Source: Plastoroseomonas arctica
GTDB taxonomy: Bacteria; Pseudomonadota; Alphaproteobacteria; Acetobacterales; Acetobacteraceae
Length of the DNA: 64,000 nucleotides
Reading direction: 5' to 3'
NCBI RefSeq assembly: GCF_018128965.1
Contig: NZ_JAAEDH010000001.1
Location: 186,001-250,000, forward strand
Shown here: piece by piece, positions 33,776 to 43,878 of the stretch
Position numbering within the stretch: position 1 is the stretch's first letter
Layout: each line of letters opens with the position of its first letter
Notes under the pieces: generated by a model
Databases searched by the model: none
What the model saw: only the letters and a program-made list of their open reading frames with translations
Told to the model about the DNA's origin: nothing
Program-made: the position numbers and the translations under genes

Positions 33776-35152
33776 TCACGCGCTCTCGCGAGCCAAGGTG
33801 CGGATGGGCTGCCCCGAAGCGGAGGGCGCCGCGCAGTGCGTCGCCCATGCCTCCATCAGGCCAATCCGCCGGTCGAACAGGTCGGAGCGGCGATAGGCAC
33901 CCGAGACCACGTTGCGATCCTCATGCGCCAAGGCGCGCTCCGCCGCCTCCGCCTCGCCCGGCATGGTGTCGTCTACCCAGGTCCGGAAGGTGGCGCGGAA
34001 GCCGTGTGGCACCGCTTCGCGTCCGTCAGCATCCCGCCACGGCGGCGGCGCGCCCTCCGGCCGCGCCTCGTTCAAGCGCCGGATGCAGGCGGAGAGGGTC
34101 ATGTCGGAAAGCGGCTTGGTGAGGTTGGAAGATGGGAAGATGAGGGAGTTCCCCCGCAGCGCCGCAAGCTTGGGCAGCTCCGCCGCCGTGACCGGCTTGC
34201 CAGCCAACAGGCTGTAAGCGCGCGCGAGCGTATCGATGGCGGCCCCCGACAAGGGCACCCGATGCGGCTGCACGGTCGACGCCTTCTTTTGCTTCATGCG
34301 CTCGCCCGGCACCGTCCATGCCGGGGCGCCATCAAATGAGACTTCGGACCAGCGCGCGCCGCGAACCTCGTTCGAACGCATGGCCGTCAGCACTGCAAAT
34401 CGCAGCGCCAGAGGCCCAAACCCGTCCATGGTGTCGAGAGCCACAAGGAAGGCGGGCGCCTTGGCCCATGCGAGGGAAGGTAGCTTGCGCCCGCCCGGAA
34501 GCGAGGGAAGCCCAAGGTGGCGCAGCATGCGGGGATCCGCCGGGTTGTCGTTCAATCGCCAGCCGTGCGCCGCGGCATAGCGGAGGATAGAACCGATGCG
34601 GCGCAGCACCTTGCGAGCAGTGGCCGGGCGGGTTGTCCATACGTCCTCGATGGCGCGCATCACCGCAGCCCGATCGATCTCGGCAATGGGCATGTCACCA
34701 AGCGTGGGGTGGGCATGGGAAGCAAGGGAGGCGCGCCACAGGTCGACCGTGCGCTTGCTCTTCCAGCCTGGCGCCTGACCTGCGATGCAGGCTTCCGCCA
34801 CCGCCTTGAAGGTGCGGGGGCCGGCCTCTGCAGCCGCCTTCTCCGCGGCTATTGCTGCGACCCTGGCGGCCTTGTCGGCATCGCGGGCAGCGATAGGGTC
34901 AACTCCGCTCCGGGCGGCCTGCCGCGCCGCCGTCGCAGCCCCTCGGGCAGCGGCAAGCGTCACCACCGGATAGCCGCCAAGGCCCATATCGCGGCGCCGG
35001 CCGTCCACAGTCAGGCGGCACACCCAGATCTTCGCGCCGGTCGGACGCACTTCGAGAAGAAGCCCACCTCCATCGGTGATCCGATAAATGGATCCGCGTG
35101 GCTTCAGTGCGTCGATGGTCTTGACGTCCAGAGACTTGCCGGGGCGCTTCAT
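33776..35152 (-). CDS. Tyrosine integrase of the island
   Basis: A 458-residue P4-type site-specific recombinase. The N-terminus has a DUF4102/arm-binding domain (ITDGGGLLLEVRPTGAKIWVCR); the core has the catalytic Arg in TAMRSNEVRGARW near residue 258, the HGFRATFRTW box near 383 and the nucleophile Tyr in AYRRSDLFDRRIGLM near 420, with a second His in ALAHED. It is placed next to attR, reading inward, and is therefore the enzyme that integrated the island into tRNA-Glu. The ATG at 35152 is chosen because the homologous domain begins there; a longer frame exists. Confidence 0.93.
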   Translation of the reverse strand: MKRPGKSLDVKTIDALKPRGSIYRITDGGGLLLEVRPTGAKIWVCRLTVDGRRRDMGLGGYPVVTLAAARGAATAARQAARSGVDPIAARDADKAARVAAIAAEKAAAEAGPRTFKAVAEACIAGQAPGWKSKRTVDLWRASLASHAHPTLGDMPIAEIDRAAVMRAIEDVWTTRPATARKVLRRIGSILRYAAAHGWRLNDNPADPRMLRHLGLPSLPGGRKLPSLAWAKAPAFLVALDTMDGFGPLALRFAVLTAMRSNEVRGARWSEVSFDGAPAWTVPGERMKQKKASTVQPHRVPLSGAAIDTLARAYSLLAGKPVTAAELPKLAALRGNSLIFPSSNLTKPLSDMTLSACIRRLNEARPEGAPPPWRDADGREAVPHGFRATFRTWVDDTMPGEAEAAERALAHEDRNVVSGAYRRSDLFDRRIGLMEAWATHCAAPSASGQPIRTLARESA

Positions 35153-35167
35153 GAGGAGAGAGCCTTC

Positions 35168-35308
35168 TGTGGGGACCAGCTTCGACGTCCCCACCTTAGT
35201 CCCCACAATATTCTAGCGCTAGCCTGAACCGTCCTGCATCACCCCGCGACGGTAAATACAATAATAATATGGCTTTCTCGGGGTGTGCAGCGTCGGCCTG
35301 CATCACCC
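35168..35308. promoter_or_regulatory. Integrase arm-type repeats and 12-bp direct repeats at the right end
   Basis: GTCCCCAC occurs in both orientations at 35168-35176, 35187-35194 and 35199-35207, matching the copies beside attL. Further right, CCTGCATCACCC is repeated directly at 35233-35244 and 35297-35308 in an A/T-rich stretch (about 35253-35272). This arrangement is what an integrase/excisionase recombination region looks like. The 175 bases between integrase start and attR hold no gene. Confidence 0.6.
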
Positions 35309-35327
35309 TGATTGTGGGGCGTGGCGT

Positions 35328-35342
35328 CCGTACGGGACGCCA
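35328..35342 (+). repeat. attR: right 15-bp direct repeat
   Basis: CCGTACGGGACGCCA, identical to the tRNA-Glu 3' end at 16332-16346. The following 135 bases to 35477 show no gene and are the tail of the original chromosome. Confidence 0.9.
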
Positions 35343-35477
35343 GGATCCAGGCGGAAAGGGCCTTCACGACAAATCAAGTCGGTAGTCCCGACACAGCGGC
35401 TTCAGGCTCGTGAAGCAAGACATGACGCGGTGGCACAATTGCGCGCACATATTCGTTGACGGTATCGGGTTCCTTCA

Positions 35478-38053
35478 TCACCACGTAGCGCCTCGGCTCA
35501 TCGACCGCAGAGGCGTGCCGAAGAACAGCCATTTTGCGACCTCGACCAATGCCAGATAGGCGAGGGTCGTGCCGAACAGAAAAGCAAAGAACAGCGGCGG
35601 TGGCGCTACGAAGCCGAACCACGCGCCAACCGGCAGTAGCGGCAGCACAATGGCCAGGGCCACCACCCCGAGGGCCAGGCCGACGAGCAGACCGCGCGGC
35701 CGGCTGCGGAAGAACGCACGCCGGGTTCGGATGGCGAACACCACCAGCACCTGCGTCGTCATCGACACGATGAACCACCCGGTCTGGAACAGCGCCTCGC
35801 CGGCGCCGAAGACGTGCAGCAGCACGTAGAAGGTCAGGAAGTCGAACACCGAGCTGAGCGGGCCGAACACCAGCATGAAGCGCTCGATCAGCCGTACATC
35901 CCAGCTCACCGGAGCGGCGACCTGCTCCTCATCCACCCGGTCGAACGGGATCGCGATCTCAGAGACGTCGTACATCAGGTTGTTGAGCAGGATCTGGATC
36001 GGCAGCATCGGCAGAAAGGGCAGGAAGAGCGCTGCTCCGGCCATGGAGAACATGTTCCCGAAGTTCGAGCTCGACCCCATCAGCACGTATTTCGCTACGT
36101 TCTGCACCGCCGCGCGGCCGGCCAGCACCGCCTGGTTCACCACCGACAGGTCGTGGTCGAGCAGGATGATGTCGGCGGCCGCGCGTGCGGCATCTGCCGC
36201 GCCATCGACGGAAATTCCGACATCGGCGGCATGCAGCGCGGGCGCGTCGTTGATGCCGTCACCCATGAAGCCCACGACATGGCCGAGCCGCTTGAGGCCG
36301 AGCAGTATGCGGTGCTTCTGCTGCGGATTGACCCGGCAGAACAGATTCACCCGCGGCAGCTGCCCCAGCAGCGCCTCGTCGGAGAGCTCGGACAGCGCGT
36401 CGCCGGTGAGAACGCCGGTGACGGCGACGCCGATCTCCGCGAAGACGTGCCGCGTCACCTGCTCATTGTCGCCGGTCAGCACCTTGACGGTGATGCCGGC
36501 TGCGGCCAAGGCCCGGATCGTTTCGCCGGCACTCACCTTGGGCGGGTCGAGGAAGACGGCGAAGCCGCAGAACACCAGGTCGCTCTCGTCGCTGATCGCG
36601 GCGATAGCATGATCGGCGGCGACCTCTCGGCGCGCGATGCCGAGCGCACGGAAGCCCTCGCCGCCCAGGCCATCGAGCGTCGCCTGGCAGGCCGCACGCG
36701 TGGCCGCGTCCAGCGGGCGTTCCTGCCCATCGGCCGTCTCGAACCGGCCGGACAGCCGCAGCAGGTCCTCCGGCGCGCCCTTGACGATGAGGCTGCGCGC
36801 GCCGCCGTGCTCGACCAGCACCGAGATGCGGCGGCGCTCGAAGTCGAACGGCACTTCGTCCAGCTTGGTCCATCCCGCGGCCTCGGACGCGGTGGCGGCG
36901 AGGATCGCCTCGTCGAGCGGGCTGCGCATGCCGCTCTCGAAGCGGCTGTTGACCACCGCCAGCGCCAGGGCGCGCGGGCTTTGTGTCCCAACCCCGTCGA
37001 TCGTGCGCACCAGCCGGATCGTCGCCTCCGTCAGCGTCCCGGTCTTGTCGGTGCACAGCACGTCCATCGCTCCGAGGTCGTGGATCGCTGAGAGCCGCTT
37101 CACGATGGCACGCCGCTCGGCGAGTGCCGTCGCCGCGCGCGCAAGAGTGACGGTGACGATCATCGGCAGCAGCTCGGGCGTGAGGCCCACGGCCAGCGCT
37201 AGCGCGTAGAGCAGCGATCCACCACCGGGCGCTCGAGCGCGATGTTCACCACCAGCACGAACAGCACCATGAACATGGTGAAGCGCAAGATCAGCATGCT
37301 GAAGCGGTGGATGCCGGTGGCGAATGCCGTCGCCGGCGGCTTCTCCGCCAGCGACTTGACCAGCGCGCCCAGCGCGGTGTCCGCCCCGGTGCGGCAGAGC
37401 AGGATGGTGGCCTTGCCGGAAATGACGGAGGTCCCGGCGAAGACGCAGTTGGACGCACCGGCCGGCGTGTCGGTATCGGCTGCCTGGTCGCCGGCCTGCT
37501 TGGCCGCGGGGTAGGGCTCGCCGGTCAACAGCGCCTGGTTGATGAACAGGTCGCGGCTGTCGAGCAGCCGCGCATCGGCGGGCACCAGGTCGCCGGCGAT
37601 CAGCTCGACCACATCGCCGGGCATCAGCGCCGCCATGGCGACCGAGACCGCCATGCCGTCGCGGCGCACCAGCGCCTGCACCGCGACCGAGCGGCGCAGC
37701 ACGTCGACCGCGTTCTGCGCCCGCATTTCCTGGACGAAGTCGAGGCCCATGCTGGCGACGACGATCATCGTGATGATGACGAAGCTCGCGATGTCCCCGG
37801 TCAGCGCCGAGAGCCCGCTCGCCACCAGTAGGATGATGATCAGCGGGTTGGAGAAGCGGCGGAGGAACTGCAGCCAGGCGGGGGCGCGCTTCTCGGTGCC
37901 GGTGTCGTTCGGCCCGCAGTGCTGCAGCCGCAGGCGCGCCTCGGCGGCGCTGAGGCCGTGCGGGGCGCTGTCGAGGCGCGTGAGTAGCCGCTCCGCCGGC
38001 TCGCGCCACAGCTCGGCCGGCGCGATCACGAAGCGGGAAGGGGTATCCGCCAC
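35478..38053 (-). pseudogene. mgtA: Frameshifted MgtA-type magnesium P-type ATPase
   Basis: A P-type ATPase related to MgtA (Mg2+ import). Two frames are needed: the N-terminal part (38053 to about 37215) contains the actuator loop with TGEP, the C-terminal part (about 37215 to 35478) has LTPELLPMIVTVTLAR, the phosphorylation site CTDKTGTLTE, the hinge GDGINDAP and the last membrane segments. A single missing base near 37217, in the ERPVV to SLLYALALAVG junction, splits the gene in two. It may be a true mutation or a sequencing slip. The GTG start at 38053 lies 7 bases downstream of the PstB-like gene. Confidence 0.85.
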
Positions 38054-38060
38054 GCCGCGC

Positions 38061-38876
38061 CTAGCCGAAGCGGCCGGTAATGTAGCGCTGGGTCTGCTTG
38101 TGCCGGGGTGACGTGAAGATCTGCGCGGCCGTGCCGCACTCGACCATCTCGCCAAGATAGAGGAACGCCGCCTTGTCAGAGCAACGCGCCGCCTGTGCGA
38201 GGTTGTGGGTCACCAGGGCGACGGTGACGTGCCCCTTGAGCGAGATGATCAGCTCCTCAATCAGCGCCATCGAGCGCGGGTCGAGCGCGCTGGTTGGCTC
38301 GTCGAGCAGCAGCACCTCGGGCTTCACCGCGAGCGCGCGGGCGATGCACAGGCGTTGCTGCTGCCCGCCGGACAGGCGTGCGGCCGGCTCGGCCAGCCGG
38401 TCCTTGACCTCACCCCACAGCGCGGCGCGGGTCAGCGCCTGTTCCACGCGCAATGCCGTCTCGGCGCGCGTCAGACGCTCGTGCAGCGCGATGCCGAAGG
38501 CGATATTGGCCTGGATCGACATCGGGAAGGTGGTGGCTTCCTGGAACACCATGCCGACGCGGCTGCGCAGGCGGCGCAGGTCCACCTCCGGTCCCAGGAT
38601 GTCGATGCCGTCGAGCGTCGCCGCACCGGTCGCGACCTGGCCAGGATACATGTCGTAGAGGCGGTTGAACACGCGCAGCAACGTCGACTTGCCACATCCC
38701 GAGGGACCGATAAGCGCGGTCACCTGATGCGCTGGCAAGTCGAGCGTGATGCATTTCAGCGCCACGGTCGCGCCATAGCGGAAGCCGAGATCGCGGATGG
38801 CGACTTTCGGCTGGCTTTTCTCGGGCATTGCACGCACCGGTGCGGGTTGGGCCAGGGCGAGCGGAGCGGGGATCAT
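38061..38876 (-). CDS. pstB: PstB-like phosphate ABC transporter ATP-binding protein
   Basis: A 271-residue ABC ATPase. It has Walker [14 protein letters not shown]-loop [12 protein letters not shown], signature LSGGQQQR, Walker [13 protein letters not shown] and a switch His in [13 protein letters not shown], with the PstB-typical [19 protein letters not shown]. No PstS, PstC or PstA lies nearby, so it is an orphan or works with a distant permease. The ATG at 38876 overlaps the upstream stop (ATGA). It is placed between a hypothetical gene and the mgtA pseudogene on the same strand, so a joint transcript is likely. Confidence 0.88.
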   Translation of the reverse strand: MIPAPLALAQPAPVRAMPEKSQPKVAIRDLGFRYGATVALKCITLDLPAHQVTALIGPSGCGKSTLLRVFNRLYDMYPGQVATGAATLDGIDILGPEVDLRRLRSRVGMVFQEATTFPMSIQANIAFGIALHERLTRAETALRVEQALTRAALWGEVKDRLAEPAARLSGGQQQRLCIARALAVKPEVLLLDEPTSALDPRSMALIEELIISLKGHVTVALVTHNLAQAARCSDKAAFLYLGEMVECGTAAQIFTSPRHKQTQRYITGRFG

Positions 38877-39685
38877 GCGGCCGCCCGTCCGTGCCAGCCG
38901 GCGATTGGCTCCAACAGCGCGTCCGGCCGTTCGGTGGCCGGCGCCGATTCGACCATGAAGACTGCGTCGCCATTCCCGCCGTCGACATGGATGACGAGGG
39001 CCTGCGCGTCGGCTGTGCCGATGTCGATCTGTATCCACAGGCGCGCAGCAGCACGGGCCCCCGTGGTGTCGAAGCCGGGATGGTCGAACTTCGGCGGCGC
39101 TGCGCGGTACAGCCCGGCCATGAAGGCCGCGACCTGCGGCTGGTCCGCGGCGGTGATCCCACAGACGGCCGCACCGTCGAGTATCTTCTCGGCAAGGTCG
39201 GCCTGCGTCGCGTTCAGCAGGTTGTGCAAATCCAGCAACAGCTGGTGTGGGCTGTCATGGCCGGCCTGCGTGATCGCGGCGGGCGAGATCAAGCGATAAG
39301 TCGCCGCGGGCAGGGGGCCCATCATGGCAGGGACCGGCTTCGCGAGCCCCGCCGTTGTGCCGGTCGGCAGCGCTGGCGCCGCCATGGGGCGCAGATCGTC
39401 GGGGATGCGCGCGCATATCTCGGATGCCTGCGGGATGCGGCGATCCGCGCCGGCCATCGCGGCGCCGGCGATGACCGGGCCGGCGATCCGGCGCGTCGAT
39501 GCCTCAGGCAATGCTTTCCGCCTTGAGGGCGCCCACCCGGGGTGCGGATGCTCCGCGTGGTCCATCGCCATCTGCGGCAGGCAGATGGCGTATTTCAGGC
39601 GGTCATCTGCAGCCAGCGCCGCGTTCACGGCGGCGCCGGGCCGAAGGCCGGCCTCGCCGATTGACGCGAGTATCTGCTGCTTCAT
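38873..39685 (-). CDS. Conserved protein of unknown function in the stress cluster
   Basis: A 270-residue protein without signal peptide or membrane helix. Readable pieces are [20 protein letters not shown] near the N-terminus, [22 protein letters not shown] in the middle and [35 protein letters not shown] in the C-terminal half. I recall similar proteins beside universal stress proteins in other alphaproteobacteria, but I cannot name the family. Its promoter region carries the shared motif (CGGAAACTACGG, 39759-39770), and it starts divergently from the USP gene. Confidence 0.7.
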   Translation of the reverse strand: MKQQILASIGEAGLRPGAAVNAALAADDRLKYAICLPQMAMDHAEHPHPGWAPSRRKALPEASTRRIAGPVIAGAAMAGADRRIPQASEICARIPDDLRPMAAPALPTGTTAGLAKPVPAMMGPLPAATYRLISPAAITQAGHDSPHQLLLDLHNLLNATQADLAEKILDGAAVCGITAADQPQVAAFMAGLYRAAPPKFDHPGFDTTGARAAARLWIQIDIGTADAQALVIHVDGGNGDAVFMVESAPATERPDALLEPIAGWHGRAAA

Positions 39686-39758
39686 CGAAGGGAGCCTCTC
39701 AGGCGGCGTGTGCGGTTCGGCGGAACAGCTAGCCGCCGCGGCTTCGCCACGGCAGGGG

Positions 39759-39813
39759 CGGAAACTACGGCGCCGTCCGGCCCCGCGCGGGCGAGACGCT
39801 GCGTAGTTTCCGA
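39759..39813. promoter_or_regulatory. Paired facing motif in divergent promoter, site A
   Basis: CGGAAACTACGG (39759-39770) and CGTAGTTTCCGA (39802-39813) are the same 11-base core on opposite strands, one facing each divergent gene. They lie 74 and 92 bases from the respective start codons. The same arrangement recurs at 53256-53307. Best explained as binding sites of one activator. Confidence 0.7.
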
Positions 39814-39904
39814 GGCTGCACGTCCCGCCCAGGCAGGCGGTAGAGAGGCGATCCGGCCCGCGTCACGCGATCTCGCGCGGCGCGCTGCCCCGATCGGACC
39901 CGCC

Positions 39905-40753
39905 ATGTTCCAGCATATCCTGCTGCCCGCCACCGGCGCGCCCGCCGACGCGGTGGTCTACGCAACGGCACGCGCCGCCGGCCTCGGCCAGCCGGTGCAT
40001 CTCGAAGTGCTGCACGTGAAGCGCGACCCGGTGGCCGCCGCGATCGGCCTGGCCGGCAGCGGCATGGATGGCGGCTATGGGGTGAGTTTGATGATCGACA
40101 CCATCGAAAAGGACGAGGTCGCCGCCGAGGCCGCGGCGCGCGCATCCTTCGCGTCGTTCCGCGCCGAATCCGGCGAGGCCACCGCCACCCTCACCGTCGA
40201 GACCAGCGATGAAGAACAATCCCTGATCGCGCATGGCCGCACCGCCGACCTCGTGGTGATCGGGCGCGGCGATGGCGGCGAGGATGTGGCGCTCGGCCGG
40301 ATGCAGGCGGTGCTGGCCGGGGTCGGGCGGCCGCTGCTGATCGCCGCGGCGCATAGCCCGCGCGCGCTGCTGGACACCGTCGTGATCGCCTGGAAGGACA
40401 CCGCCGAGGCGGCGCGCGCCGTGGGTGCGGCGATGCCCTTCATCGCGCGCGCCGGCCGCGTCCTGGTGGTGACCATCGGCGAAGATGAAGCCCCCACCGA
40501 GCCCGGCCCGGCCTCCGCCGCGCGGCTGGTGGCGACGCTGCTGCGGCACAATCCCGAGGTCAGCGCCTGGCATGTACCCGCCGGCGCCGGCAAGACCGGT
40601 GCGGAGGCATTGCTGGCGGCCGCGACCGAAGCGCGCGCGACGCTGCTGGTGATGGGCGCCTACGGCCATGGCGAGCTGCGCGAGATGGTGTTCGGCGGCT
40701 TCACCCGCAGCGTGCTCGGCGGCGCGCCGATGCCCGTGTTGATGATGCATTGA
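39905..40753 (+). CDS. Universal stress protein (tandem UspA domains)
   Basis: A 282-residue protein of two UspA-like halves. The first half begins MFQHILLPATGAPADAVVYATARAAGLG; the second ends with the ATP-binding signature MGAYGHGELREMVFGGFTRSVL. Tandem USPs are typical of stress- and low-oxygen-response regulons. The start follows the family N-terminus. The gene's stop overlaps the next start (TGATG), so it heads the exporter operon. Its upstream region holds the shared CGTAGTTTCCG motif. Confidence 0.9.
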   Translation: MFQHILLPATGAPADAVVYATARAAGLGQPVHLEVLHVKRDPVAAAIGLAGSGMDGGYGVSLMIDTIEKDEVAAEAAARASFASFRAESGEATATLTVETSDEEQSLIAHGRTADLVVIGRGDGGEDVALGRMQAVLAGVGRPLLIAAAHSPRALLDTVVIAWKDTAEAARAVGAAMPFIARAGRVLVVTIGEDEAPTEPGPASAARLVATLLRHNPEVSAWHVPAGAGKTGAEALLAAATEARATLLVMGAYGHGELREMVFGGFTRSVLGGAPMPVLMMH

Positions 40754-41973
40754 TGGCAAGCCCGCCCGCGGCGCCGCGCAGCCTCACACGATACTGGCGC
40801 TGGGGGCTGGCGCTGATCCCGGTGCTTGCGCTCGGCGCCTGGTTCGGCCCGGCGCTGCTGCTCGGCCCGCGCGTCAGTGTCACCCTGGTCTCTCGCGGCA
40901 CCCTGCTGCGAAGCGTGGTCGCGACCGGCGTCGTGACGACGCCCTATCGCGTAGCCATCGCCAGCCAGATCACCGGCACGGTCGCCGAGATCCCGGTGCT
41001 GGAGGGCCAGGCGGTCACCCTCGGCCAGGTGCTGGTCCGGCTCGAGGATGGCGAGCTGCAGGCGGGCCTCGCCCAGGCCCGCAGCGCCGTCGCGCAGGCG
41101 GAGACCCAGCTGCACCACCTCACCGAGGTGACCTTGCCGGTCGCGATCCGCACCCTCGCCCAATCCGAGGCGACGCTGCTCAATGCTGGCCGGCAATTCG
41201 CCCGCAGCGAGGCGCTGCAGACGAGTGGCTTCGCGACCCGCGCCGCGCTGGACGAGGCGCGTGTCGCGCGCGACGTCGCCGAGGCGCAGATGCAGGCCGC
41301 GCGCATCCAGCGCGACTCCAACACCCAGGGCGGCACCGATGAGGTCCTGGCCCAGGCGGTGCTGACCGAGGCGCGGGCCAGCCTGCGCGCGGCGCAGTCG
41401 CGCCTGGACCACGCCACCATCGCGGCACCCGTCGCCGGAACGCTCATCGCGCGGAGCATCGAGCGCGGCGATGTGGTGCAGGCGAACACGCCGTTGATGA
41501 CACTCTCGCCGCGGGCCGCGCCGCAGCTGGTGGTGCAGATCGACGAGCGCAACCTGGGCCTGATCGCCCTGGGCCAGCCGGCGCTGGCGTCGGCCGATGC
41601 CTATCCGCAGGCGCGATTCTCGGCGCGCGTCGCCTACATCAATCCCTCGGTGGACCCGCAGCGCGCGGCGGTCGAGGTGAAGCTCGACGTCCGCGAACCG
41701 CCGCCGGCGCTGCGCGAGGACATGACGGTCTCGGTCGACATCACCGTGGCCGAGCGCACCGGCATCCTGATCCTGCCGCTCACCGCGATCCGTGATGCCG
41801 CCGGTGCCGCCTGGATTCTGCGCGCCGAGGCCGGCCATGCGCGGCGGGTGCCGGTTCGCCTGGGGCTGCGCGGCGCCGTCGCGGCGGAAATCCTCGAAGG
41901 CCTTAGCGAGGGCGACCGGGTGCTGCCTGCCAGTGCCGCCGTCGCCGCCGGAGACCGGGTGCGCGCGCCATGA
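40753..41973 (+). CDS. MacA/HlyD-type membrane fusion protein
   Basis: A 406-residue periplasmic adaptor. It has one N-terminal membrane helix (WRWGLALIPVLALGAWFGPALLL), a barrel-sandwich segment (VVATGVVTTPYRVAIASQITGTVAEIPVLEGQAVTLGQVL), a long coiled-coil hairpin of Ala/Gln/Glu-rich helices, then beta-barrel (LVVQIDERNLGLIALGQPAL). Works with the permease and ATPase that follow. Its ATG overlaps the USP stop and its stop overlaps the permease start, so it is one transcription unit. Confidence 0.88.
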   Translation: MASPPAAPRSLTRYWRWGLALIPVLALGAWFGPALLLGPRVSVTLVSRGTLLRSVVATGVVTTPYRVAIASQITGTVAEIPVLEGQAVTLGQVLVRLEDGELQAGLAQARSAVAQAETQLHHLTEVTLPVAIRTLAQSEATLLNAGRQFARSEALQTSGFATRAALDEARVARDVAEAQMQAARIQRDSNTQGGTDEVLAQAVLTEARASLRAAQSRLDHATIAAPVAGTLIARSIERGDVVQANTPLMTLSPRAAPQLVVQIDERNLGLIALGQPALASADAYPQARFSARVAYINPSVDPQRAAVEVKLDVREPPPALREDMTVSVDITVAERTGILILPLTAIRDAAGAAWILRAEAGHARRVPVRLGLRGAVAAEILEGLSEGDRVLPASAAVAAGDRVRAP

Positions 41974-43196
41974 TCCGCTGGCTGCCCTTCGAGGGCATCG
42001 CCGCGCTGCGCTTCATGCGCGAGGGCTGGATCCAGACCATCTTCATCCTCGTGGGGGTCTCGCTGGGCGTGGCGGTGACGGTGTTCGAGACCTCCATCCT
42101 CACCGGGGTGCAGGCGAACTTCCTCAAACGCGTCCTGACCAGCCAAGCGCATATCGTGCTGCTGCCGCCCGACGAGGTCGCACGCCCGCTGCACGATGGC
42201 CCCGGCATCGTCGAGGATGCGACGCTGCAGCGCCCCAACCAGCGGTTGCGCTCGATTGACCAGTGGCAAACCATCCGCGCGACAGTCGCCTCCACCCCCG
42301 GCGTGCGCGTCGTTGCCTCCGTCGCCTCCGGCGCGGCGATGGCCGTGCGCGGGGACGCGACGGCGTCGATCTCCATCATCGGCGCCGAGCCCGAGGACTA
42401 CTTCCGCATCGTCCGCGTGCCCGACTACATCGTGGCCGGCACCTGGCGCCTGACCAGCGATGACATCCTGATCGGCACCGACCTCGCCACCCTGCTTGGC
42501 GTGACGGTGGGCGACCGGCTGTTCGTCACGGGGCGCTCGCCCACGCCGCGCGCGCTCACCATCACCGCCATCTTCGACCTCGGCAGCAAAGGGGCGAATC
42601 TGCGCACCACCTTCGTAGCCTTCCGCACCGGGCAGAGCCTGCTGAACCTGGTCGGCGGCGTCACCAGCCTCGAGATCGCGGTCGCCGACGCCTTCGCCGC
42701 CGAGACCATCGCGCAGGATCTGTCGGCCCGCACCGGCGTGCGCGCGGATAGCTGGATCAAGACCAATGCGCAGTTCTTCACCGCCGTGCAGGCCCAGAAC
42801 ACCTCCAACATCGTGATCAGCTCGGCCGTTGCGCTGTCGGTGGCCTTCGGCGTGGCGAGCGTGCTGGTGGTCTCGGTGGTGCAGCGCGGGCGCGAGATCG
42901 GCATCCTGCGCGCGATGGGCGCGCGGCGGGGGCAGGTGCTGCTGGTCTTTCTCCTCCAGGGCGGCGTGCTGGGCTTTCTCGGCGCGGTGCTGGGCTCACT
43001 GATCGGGGCGGGGCTGCTGCTCGTCTGGCATGACCAGGTGCGGCAGACGGATGGGACCGAGCTGTTCCCCTATGTCCTCGATCCGCTGCTGATCGGCGGC
43101 ACGCTCGCCTTCGCCTCCGTGGTCGGGTTGCTCGCCGGCATGGCGCCGGCGATGCAGGCGGCGCGGCTTGACCCGGCGGTGGCGATTCGTGGCTGA
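41970..43196 (+). CDS. MacB/FtsX-type ABC transporter permease
   Basis: A 408-residue permease. It has an N-terminal membrane helix ([19 protein letters not shown]), a periplasmic domain of about 220 residues, and a C-terminal FtsX domain of three helices with [38 protein letters not shown]. The conserved E-G-LRA-GA coupling motif ([13 protein letters not shown]) contacts the ATPase. ATGA overlap with the adaptor gene. The substrate of this MacAB-like complex is unknown. Confidence 0.88.
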   Translation: MIRWLPFEGIAALRFMREGWIQTIFILVGVSLGVAVTVFETSILTGVQANFLKRVLTSQAHIVLLPPDEVARPLHDGPGIVEDATLQRPNQRLRSIDQWQTIRATVASTPGVRVVASVASGAAMAVRGDATASISIIGAEPEDYFRIVRVPDYIVAGTWRLTSDDILIGTDLATLLGVTVGDRLFVTGRSPTPRALTITAIFDLGSKGANLRTTFVAFRTGQSLLNLVGGVTSLEIAVADAFAAETIAQDLSARTGVRADSWIKTNAQFFTAVQAQNTSNIVISSAVALSVAFGVASVLVVSVVQRGREIGILRAMGARRGQVLLVFLLQGGVLGFLGAVLGSLIGAGLLLVWHDQVRQTDGTELFPYVLDPLLIGGTLAFASVVGLLAGMAPAMQAARLDPAVAIRG

Positions 43197-43878
43197 GGAC
43201 GCGCTGCTGAGCGGCATCCGCAAATCCTTCAACATCGGCGCGCCCGCCGAGGTGGAGATCCTGCACGGCATCGACATCACGCTCGAACATGGCGCCTTCT
43301 GCGCGCTGATCGGGCCCTCGGGGTCGGGGAAATCCACCCTGCTCAACATCATCGGCCTGCTCGACCGGCAGAGTGCGGGGCGGCTGGTCATCGGGGGCAA
43401 GGATACCCAGGGCCTCGATGATGCGGCGCTGACGCGGCTGCGCGGCGAGACGATCGGCTTCGTCTTCCAGGCGCACAACCTGATCCCGGCCTTCACCGCG
43501 GCCGAGAACGTGATGATGCCCATGCTGCTCAGCCGCGGCTGGGCCGATGCCGCCATGCGCGCGGCGGCCGAGGCGCTGCTCGACCGCGTGGGCATGACGC
43601 GCTGGCGTGATGCGCGGGTGGGCAATCTCTCTGGCGGCCAGGCGCAGCGCGTGTCTATCGCGCGCGCGCTGATGATGAAGCCGGTGCTGGTGCTGGCCGA
43701 CGAGCCGACCGGCAATCTCGACACCGCCGCCGCCGACGGCGTCTTCGACATGATGCACACCATGAACCAGGAGCAGGGCATGACCTTCCTCATCGTCACG
43801 CATGATCCGCGGCTGGCCAAGCGCTGCGGGCGCATCATCGAGCTCGTCGACGGGCAGGTCGTGCAGGGGGCCGCCTAG
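43189..43878 (+). CDS. MacB/LolD-type ABC transporter ATP-binding protein
   Basis: A 229-residue ABC ATPase with Walker [14 protein letters not shown]-loop [12 protein letters not shown], signature [10 protein letters not shown], Walker [14 protein letters not shown] and the H-loop [11 protein letters not shown]. The pattern is that of LolD/MacB-type ATPases for lipoprotein or peptide export. It begins at a GTG overlapping the permease stop. It completes a MacAB-like exporter, whose next gene starts directly after its stop. Confidence 0.9.
   Translation: MAEDALLSGIRKSFNIGAPAEVEILHGIDITLEHGAFCALIGPSGSGKSTLLNIIGLLDRQSAGRLVIGGKDTQGLDDAALTRLRGETIGFVFQAHNLIPAFTAAENVMMPMLLSRGWADAAMRAAAEALLDRVGMTRWRDARVGNLSGGQAQRVSIARALMMKPVLVLADEPTGNLDTAAADGVFDMMHTMNQEQGMTFLIVTHDPRLAKRCGRIIELVDGQVVQGAA

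Larger units (their letters stand above)
16332..35342. mobile_element. 19-kb genomic island inserted in tRNA-Glu
   Basis: The island is bounded by two identical copies of CCGTACGGGACGCCA, one being the 3' end of tRNA-Glu (16332-16346) and the other at 35328-35342. A tyrosine integrase gene lies next to the right copy and reads inward. In between are phage/satellite-type genes (AlpA-like regulators, XRE repressor, Toprim primase, DUF927 ATPase) and unknown cargo, with codon use and A/T content looser than in the flanking chromosome, most obviously around 25.8-32 kb. No structural phage or conjugation gene is recognisable. It is most like a satellite or integrative mobilisable element. Confidence 0.92.

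Noticed and set aside
33346-34339. Plus-strand frame continuing through the Hint gene into the integrase
   Set aside because: Shadow frame crossing a convergent gene pair; no motif.
35374-35778. 134-codon minus-strand frame beside attR
   Set aside because: Mostly an alternative frame of the mgtA C-terminus; the part beyond mgtA has no protein character.
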